From: Corbicula japonica
Taxonomy: Eukaryota; Mollusca; Bivalvia; Venerida; Cyrenidae
Reading direction: 5' to 3'
Length of the DNA: 64,000 bases
NCBI GenBank assembly: GCA_038501625.1
Contig: JAZAYU010000349.1
Location: forward strand, 408,776-472,775
This document shows positions 60,201 to 64,000 of the stretch, piece after piece (positions within the stretch are counted from its first letter, which is position 1; each line of letters starts with the position of its first letter). A program made the translations under genes and the position numbers. The notes below the pieces were generated by a model. That model ran no database searches, was not told the origin of the DNA, and saw only the letters and a program-made list of their open reading frames with translations.

Positions 60201-62481
60201 ATAAAATAAAAATCTTTAATGTCTCATTTGCGACCCTGTATTAATTTCAATATTTAAGCATGGTTGCTTAATTCACTTTCGCTAATTTTAAAATTAACAA
60301 AGAACTATTTAGATAAACGTTCATACTTTGTAACATCTTTCTACACATACACAGGAAAAGCAGAGGGTTGACACTAAGTGTAATAACAAATTAATACACA
60401 AATTTAATGAAAGACAGTTATATTCTATGCATATTGTTTACAATTTCTACATAATATTTCTTTATTATTCAGATACGGTCTACAGGGAGGAGGCAGGACA
60501 TTCTCCGGATACTCTTACCACAAAGCGATATGTAAACCAAATAGTGTCTCCATCGTCAAAGATAACGATAGCTTCTACACAGCTCAATTAATTGCCCATG
60601 AAATAGCTCATAGGTATGCATCGTTTCTCTAAATCAGTTAATTGCCCCAAAAATAGGTCACAGGTAATCATCCTTTCTATCAGTTAATTGCCCATGAAAT
60701 AGGTCATAGGTATGTATCCTTTCTCTATATCAGTTAATTATCCCCAAAATAGGTCACAGGTTAGCAACCTTTCTCTTATATCAGTTAATTGGCCATGAAA
60801 TAATGGTATGGTATGCATCCTTTCGCTACACATATAATATTGCCCATTCTGGGGAGACAACCCGTACGGCGTCAGCACCTAGCCAGGCAAAGGTTAACAT
60901 TTGCATTAATTGATTGTGAGATCAATTTAGTTTAAAGCAGATGTATATGTAGGGAATCACGTGATCAAAACACATTCATTGTTTTTCATTTCATAAGACT
61001 ATTAAAAAGTAAAATGTTCAAATCAGAAATTGCCACTTTTAGACTGACCCTGTTCTCCTATGCCCAATAGTTAATAACTTTACTACCATTACATCCATCT
61101 TTTGCACAAATTTTACTCGTGATGCGAAATTTGTTCTAGCTGTATGCAGTAACATGTGCCTGTATTTAAAAGCTTTAGATTTTACCTCACCTGTGGAAAA
61201 ATTAAACAGTCTATGTCTCTGGCAAAATATAACCAATATTTAGGGACTAGCAAATTGACCGAATTCTGTCAAATAAACTGTTCTCAGTATTTGAGTGCTT
61301 GCATTTTGTTCCAGTCTGTAATTGTGATAAAGGTATTCAACTTACACAACCAACTGACAGAAAGAAACATTCAATCAAATTTCATATCGTGACTGAATTC
61401 AGTCACTAAATGTATGCTGCTTTCTTCAACAACTACGCTCTACGAAAAAGAATAACTGTAGTTTAGTTTGTATCATTGGCCGAACATAGTCAGGTAACTG
61501 AGAATGCAATCTAGAAGACTCTCCCCACACAGCCAAGAAGCAAAGATGAACAGAAAATATGGGTTATAAAGTCGTTAAATTCTGCTCTACTTTGAAGGGG
61601 GCTAGCGCGCTCGTATTGAGAATGTTTTAGCTAGCTACCAAGATAATTCGTTTAATTTCTCCTAAATTGGGATACCTTATCTTTAAATGATAAATGGACC
61701 GTAAGGAGAAAAAACTCACCATTATCCTAGAAATAGTTTTATCCTAGAATATTATGGATAAGTGGGGGACCGATTTAAATGTGATAGTTGAATTTGTTCA
61801 AATAAATTATGTTGTTTCAGTTTAGGATGTGAGCATGACGGAAGCGGAAATTCGTGCTCTTCAGGTGACGGATATGCTATGTCGGACAGCGTTATCCCAG
61901 CTAACAAAATCAAGTGGACATTCTCCTCATGCTCGGTCGCTTACATCCAAAACTCTCTTCGGGACTTAGATACGTAGGTATCGTTCTGGAATTTTGTTTT
62001 ATTCAGTAAATCTTACAGCCGCGCCTAATAAATGTTCGCCATCATATGGGTAGAACTGGCATCAATTGTAGAATCATATATTACATGTATCGATTTTCTA
62101 CTATAACATATTGCTTGAAATTTGATTTTACAAACATGGGTCTCGCCTTAAAAGCTTAAAGATTATTGCACACTGTTGATTGAACATGATCCGCATGGTA
62201 TATTTGCGTTATTTTGGTCTAAATGGCTATTAACTTCATGATTAATGTATAGAAAAAATAATACAATAACTTTCATACTATGATTTTTTTGTGTTTAAAT
62301 CATGCCCTTATATCTTAAATCAAGAATTATTTGCCTTAACAGTAACAACAACAACTGCCTGGAGCAGGTTAATAACGCCCATCCTAACTCCCTAGCCACA
62401 TTTGATCAGTGGTACGGACAGGCTTATACCATGGACGAGCAATGCAAGCTCCACTTTGGGTCAGGCTCATATATGTGTAGG
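45283..62481 (+). CDS. Secreted ADAMTS/reprolysin-like metalloprotease, 5' part
   Basis: Coding exons 45283-45331, 45591-45687, 47142-47235, 55131-55208, 59204-59355, 60473-60613, 61821-61973 and 62343-62481 join in frame with GT-AG sites into 301 codons; the frame is open at the last donor, so the gene continues rightward. Residues 1-24 (MKTLNVIWITLFVIF...THA) form a signal peptide. The catalytic domain starts at about residue 36 (VELLVVADYSEF). HEIAHSLGCEHD at 199-210 is the HExxHxxGxxHD zinc site, with E200 catalytic and Met224 (GYAMSDS) as the Met-turn. From about 255 it enters a Cys-rich segment (TMDEQCKLHFGSGSYMC) typical of ADAMTS proteins. It acts in the extracellular matrix or lumen, by family. 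Oddities: no prodomain or cysteine switch between signal and catalytic domain; Ala in place of the usual Gly in HExGH; a 7.9-kb intron with a retrotransposon; repeated donor sequence after exon 6. Confidence 0.85.
46099..46640 (+). repeat. Repeat R1, long copy in metalloprotease intron 2
   Basis: Runs from AATAGATGAAAAGGGACC through CCGCCTAGCCCCAATATT (part of the core deleted) to GGACGTAACTAATAACAGCA. It is collinear with the inverted long copy at 6940-7755. Confidence 0.75.
47723..48807. mobile_element. TIR element containing a second TIR element
   Basis: Outer ends are 27-bp perfect inverted repeats, starting ATTGTCCAACAATATTGACC. Inside, about 47820-48700 matches the 902-bp element at 15474-16375, including its tRNA-like region (CGATGCAATAGCTCAATGAG and TGTTCGAATCCAAC). 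The outer element therefore either received the inner one or carries it. Its right end abuts the LTR of the gypsy element. Confidence 0.7.
48807..48966 (-). repeat. 3' LTR of the gypsy element
   Basis: On the minus strand it begins TGTAGTGTAGTGCC directly after a purine tract (48982-48967, AAAGGTAGAGGGGGA). It differs from the other LTR at only two positions seen by eye over about 160 bp, which implies a fairly recent insertion. The other LTR terminus is blurred by the adjoining TIR; about 48797-48807 are possible. Confidence 0.8.
49504..50112 (-). pseudogene. Integrase C-terminal part of gypsy pol, separated fragment
   Basis: Continues integrase after the inserted TIR element: an alpha-helical region with RNYRSTPHITTGYKPAELFF, a Lys-rich stretch and a GEKVLVKQPKQDKF segment. 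A TGA at 49668-49666 interrupts the frame. The same frame stays open after it to TAG at 49506-49504, with a typical pol tail (TRIKRPPDHYKDYE). It is therefore broken twice: by insertion upstream and by this nonsense codon. Confidence 0.75.
50116..51845. mobile_element. TIR element inserted in gypsy integrase
   Basis: About 1.73 kb bounded by inverted repeats of 23 nt with one mismatch (50112-50134 and 51827-51849; CAATAGAG(T/G)TCTTTCACAT). It splits the integrase reading frame right after the catalytic-glutamate region. No long open frame lies inside, so it is non-autonomous. The target duplication is ambiguous: AT fits frame restoration, TA is also possible if the host copy was already altered. 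Confidence 0.75.
51800..54286 (-). CDS. Gypsy pol polyprotein: protease, RT, RNase H, part of integrase
   Basis: A long frame of 828 codons from an ATG at 54286; the frame is open about 120 nt further up, almost to the LTR. An aspartic protease site DTGSS lies near residue 6. Reverse transcriptase spans about 140-310 with LDLNQGYHQLEL and the catalytic ISDD motif. RNase H lies at about 400-520 (VVDASPVGLG, ITDHKAL), followed by a His-Cys zinc region near 645-695 and the integrase core with NDFCGPF, LKSDNGPPF and AANAECERF (D,D,E residues). The last about 14 residues are read from the inserted TIR element. It copies and integrates the element when intact. There are no internal stops, but gag and the integrase C-terminus are detached. 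Confidence 0.9.
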   Translation of the reverse strand: MKILIDTGSSINVLDENTYRKMKVKPKLSKSDTKVYAYGASSSVNLLGKFQAEIETKDKITTAVMYVSKGNSGNLLSYKTSVDLQVIPEINSLKQSKAEELCRTYKSVFTGIGKLKDTKIDLHLDINIQPVTQPHRRIPFHIREKVEKELKRLEDLDIIEKVNGPTDWVSPIVVAPNPKSKTNEIRICVDMRLPNQAIKRTRHIIPTVDEMIVDLNGSTVFSKLDLNQGYHQLELSESSRNITTFTTHVGLRRYKRLSFGINCSAEIFQNTLQTALEGLDGVRNISDDIIVFGKTQQEHDIRLEATLKRLQEKNLTLNKSKCEFNKTKLEFFGYIFSEAGLSADPKKCEAIKNTPPPTNVSEIRSFLAMTNYVSRFIPDYSTTTEPLRQLTKKNVVWQWDLEQQKAFDKLKNDLSSDVVMTYFDPHKKTQLVVDASPVGLGSVMLQEGKVVAYASKSLTDVEKRYSQTEREALAIVWSIEHFHLYLFGHPFELITDHKALETIYNNPKSKPPARIERWRLRLQAYNFTVTYRKGESNMSDYISRHPDKGNTDNQFSETAEEFVCHLVFNNIPKSMNLSEIIQETQKDPDLQTVIENLKNDTWNQSYKNSTVETFSRCKNELTIVQTESGEVLLHKTKLVIPKSLQRQVIAIAHEGHQGIVRTKQLLREKVYFPGIDKMVEETCKSCIPCLASVNNNVPEPLKMSKMPNHAFEEASNDFCGPFPDGQYLIVVIDEYSRFPIVEILKTISARTVIPALDKIFSEYGIPYVLKSDNGPPFNGNDFEKCSQYMGFKHRKITPLWPAANAECERFMRSIEVFHIVVRMRRTPR
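54411..54575 (-). repeat. 5' LTR of the gypsy element
   Basis: Direct repeat of 48807-48966. Outside it (54576 onward) lies metalloprotease intron sequence. No primer-binding site is recognisable next to its inner end, which supports a deletion removing that site and gag. Confidence 0.8.
55250..55320 (-). repeat. tRNA-derived SINE fragment
   Basis: The minus strand has GCAAGCGCTGTCGCCGTTCT and the B box ACGGGTTCGTTCCCCG, related to the sequences at 10.6 and 45.0 kb. It lies just after metalloprotease exon 4. Confidence 0.4.
55985..56262 (-). repeat. tRNA-derived SINE, inverted copy
   Basis: The minus strand reads GGCGGTGGTCCAGTGGTAGA, the B box CCCAGGTTCGAGCCCCAG, then the same body as 40525-40745 (AGCCTTCATTGCTTCTC, ACCCAGGTGTATAAAT, GCCAATGTTCCGTGGCTGCC). 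This copy keeps the better tRNA-like head and a longer 3' part. Confidence 0.75.
56270..58620. other. Metalloprotease intron 4, unassigned part
   Basis: AT-rich intron sequence with a poly-G run at about 56555-56573 and a TTGAATTTGAATTTG end near 58226-58241 of the type seen at 3' ends of some retroposons. No exon is recognised. Confidence 0.45.
58633..58940 (-). repeat. Repeat R1, inverted copy in intron 4
   Basis: The complement shows GATGCAAAACGGAACTATG, GGTTTGAATTAGCCTGTTCA and AAGCCCCGGGTTGAGCACAA; the other end has GGGCAAACCCATTTTTTATC. Confidence 0.7.
59627..59781. repeat. 155-bp hairpin in intron 5
   Basis: Inverted arms AGTATCATTCAC...GGGTTAAGATCGCGTGATCC and their complement are separated by a small spacer around 59695-59715. 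It lies about 270 bp after metalloprotease exon 5. Confidence 0.8.
60583..60831 (+). repeat. Tandem copies of the exon 6 end and its splice donor
   Basis: The last 31 nt of exon 6 plus the start of the intron (CAATTAATTGCCCATGAAAT...CATAG|GTATGCATC) recur four times at starts 60635, 60681, 60731 and 60782, with 46-52 bp periods. Copies alternate between GCCCATGAAATA and CCCCAAAAATA types, suggesting a two-unit block was duplicated. Several keep a GT after CATAG/CACAG and a preceding TTTCTATCAG-like acceptor. Confidence 0.85.
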
Positions 62482-62519
62482 GTAAGTTCAGACGATTGCC
62501 TCGCTGATTTCACATGAAC

Positions 62520-62756
62520 AGTTTAATAACAACGCAGCACCGACGCCGATGTTACGTACAAGCAAACCTTAATTGTTTTAAAATTAAATAGTCGTAATGT
62601 ATGCGTAGTAAATGAGCTATACTTATTGCATCGACAACTGTCCTAGAAAGGATTCATACTGGCTCCTTTTTCCAAGATTCATGAAAGGAAAGCGTCTGAA
62701 GCTACTTTCATCATCGTCACTATTTTGGTGCAGTTTTAAACAATTGATATACATCA
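62520..62756. other. Start of metalloprotease intron 8, no feature
   Basis: Sequence after the exon 8 donor; no exon is recognisable. Confidence 0.4.
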
Positions 62757-62890
62757 GGTGAAAAGTAAACGATGAAATTCAACGAACATAAGTATTGCAG
62801 ACTGAGTTGTATTGAGCCTGTTCATCACCAGTAATGAAATGCATATTAGTGACCCCAGAGCCCAGTCCTTAGTTGAGCGCTTAATAGCTA
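62757..62890 (+). repeat. Repeat R1, strongly decayed copy
   Basis: Retains GTATTGAGCCTGTTCA and AGTTGAGCGC but is otherwise diverged. Confidence 0.45.
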
Positions 62891-63137
62891 TACAAATATA
62901 TGTATCGTGTGAAACAGCCTTTAATGATAGTTGATAACAGCGATAGTTGAATGTATGGGGAAACATTTCAAGTTATTTAAGTAAATAATGCTTTCATTAA
63001 AGTCGTTACAAAGTATAATTGGACAGAGGTAATTTGGCAATGTTTACATTGGTTTGTTTACATTAGCGTTACATGTAAACAATGAATAAATACTTTAATC
63101 GTTGATTAATACAAAGCGCAAATATCCCAGTACTTGC

Positions 63138-63240
63138 ACAATTAGCCGAGTGGTCTAAGGCGCAGTCCATGAAATACTTTGAAATGCAAGTGTAGCAGCA
63201 ACGCTGTTTTAGGTTGTAGGTTCGAAACATGTTTTTTTTA
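63138..63240 (+). repeat. tRNA-like sequence with pol III terminator
   Basis: TTAGCCGAGTGGTCTAAGGC is a near-perfect Leu/Ser-type A box, followed by a B box TAGGTTCGAAAC and a T run (from 63232) that could end pol III transcription. The acceptor and T stems do not pair convincingly and spacing is long. It is more likely a SINE head or tRNA pseudogene than an active tRNA. Confidence 0.4.
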
Positions 63241-63361
63241 CGTTTTTTTTAATTATTTTCTTTACACACTAATTATTTCCGCGATAAAATAAACTGACGC
63301 AAAATACATTCAATAGGCCTACCTTGAAATAACTGCAAAAAAACTTAAAAATATAAATCTG

Positions 63362-63474
63362 AAAGATTTCCTTAAAAGCCGCGTGTCAGTGTGATTCGAA
63401 CCGTGTCGAAAAAAGTTAGAACCTATGCAAGCCGGACATGTAAACCACTACGCTACCGAGGCGATTTGACATAT
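63362..63474 (-). repeat. tRNA-like sequence, minus strand
   Basis: The minus strand shows CCTCGGTAGCGTAGTGGTTT (A box) and CGGTTCGAATCAC (B box) with non-pairing stems. It is probably a tRNA-derived repeat; it faces the tRNA-like sequence at 63138 in opposite orientation. Confidence 0.4.
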
Positions 63475-64000
63475 ATATAGGAAAAATAGTACTTTTAACG
63501 CGTAACTTTTCCTTAACCCGTGTTTACATTCTATTAATAATTGTGAACATCGCCAATTTAGCTTGGTCGACCAATAACAGTGCTACAACAGTGTGCAAAC
63601 ACATTTATAATATGTAATATTTACACTTCAACTAAATCCTCTACGATGAAATCTTATTCATCCAACGGATCATAATTTCTGTTGGGTCTTTCTGTGACGT
63701 GTTATTTTAAAAGGCGTAGCTACAGTAGAGGAAGGACTCCACGCGTGCTTTAACCAGCCCTAATGACGTTCAAGACTCGGTGAACTTATCAAACACGAAA
63801 TTTATTACTTATATTTACACCTCATTTTATCATTTTGTTTCTAAATTTAATATAAAATATATACTTTTTACTAATTTCGAAATGTTGTTTAAAACATTTC
63901 TTACCCTGGATTTGGCATTTGGACTGGTCAGCCTATTTACTCAAATCAAAAAAATCATACTACGACCAAAAATAGTTCCGTGTTTATTGAACACATTCAT
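63475..64000. other. Right-edge intron or intergenic sequence
   Basis: No exon of the metalloprotease (disintegrin or thrombospondin repeat) can be recognised before the window ends. Confidence 0.4.

Overview
This window is AT-rich, intron-rich, repeat-dense animal DNA. The genes have GT-AG introns, TATA-box promoters, spliced 5' leaders and AATAAA signals. Secreted Gly/Tyr-rich repeat proteins of the kind found in molluscan shell, periostracum or byssus matrices, together with the style of repeats, suggest a bivalve mollusc. The species cannot be fixed from the sequence alone, and that attribution is an inference.

Region 1 (about 3.4-37.5 kb) is a cluster of four genes for small secreted glycine-rich proteins. 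Three are in tandem on the + strand (coding 3756-5916, 12146-14695 and 23793-25965) and one is inverted (36907-35099, - strand). Each has a TATA box about 30 bp upstream of a short untranslated first exon, an intron in the 5' leader, a signal-peptide exon ending AVNA|Q, and a large terminal exon of GGYGG / [12 protein letters not shown] repeats ending GGSY. The three + genes also share a 46-49 nt mini-exon with identical intron phases. Genes 2 and 3 sit in a segmental duplication (about 8.64-16.64 kb and 20.58-26.66 kb). Comparing the two copies exposes several transposon insertions as filled and empty sites.

Region 2 (about 16.6-20.5 kb and 26.7-45 kb) is non-coding and consists mostly of mobile and simple repeats. 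It holds a 1.29-kb near-perfect palindrome with 8-bp target duplications, several TIR elements (some with TTAA or TTA duplications), tRNA-derived SINEs, a minisatellite of about 75-bp units, and hairpin repeats.

Region 3 (45.3 kb to at least 62.5 kb) is the 5' part of a secreted reprolysin/ADAMTS-like zinc metalloprotease: eight coding exons totalling 301 codons, open toward the right edge. It carries HEIAHSLGCEHD and the start of an ADAMTS-type Cys-rich segment, with no recognisable prodomain. Its third intron holds a nested TIR element and a Ty3/gypsy LTR retrotransposon that lacks gag and is itself interrupted in integrase by another TIR element. Just downstream of the zinc-binding exon, the exon end and its splice donor are tandemly repeated in the intron.

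Functionally, the window pairs a locally expanding structural secretome family with an extracellular protease gene. Nothing in the sequence shows that they act together.
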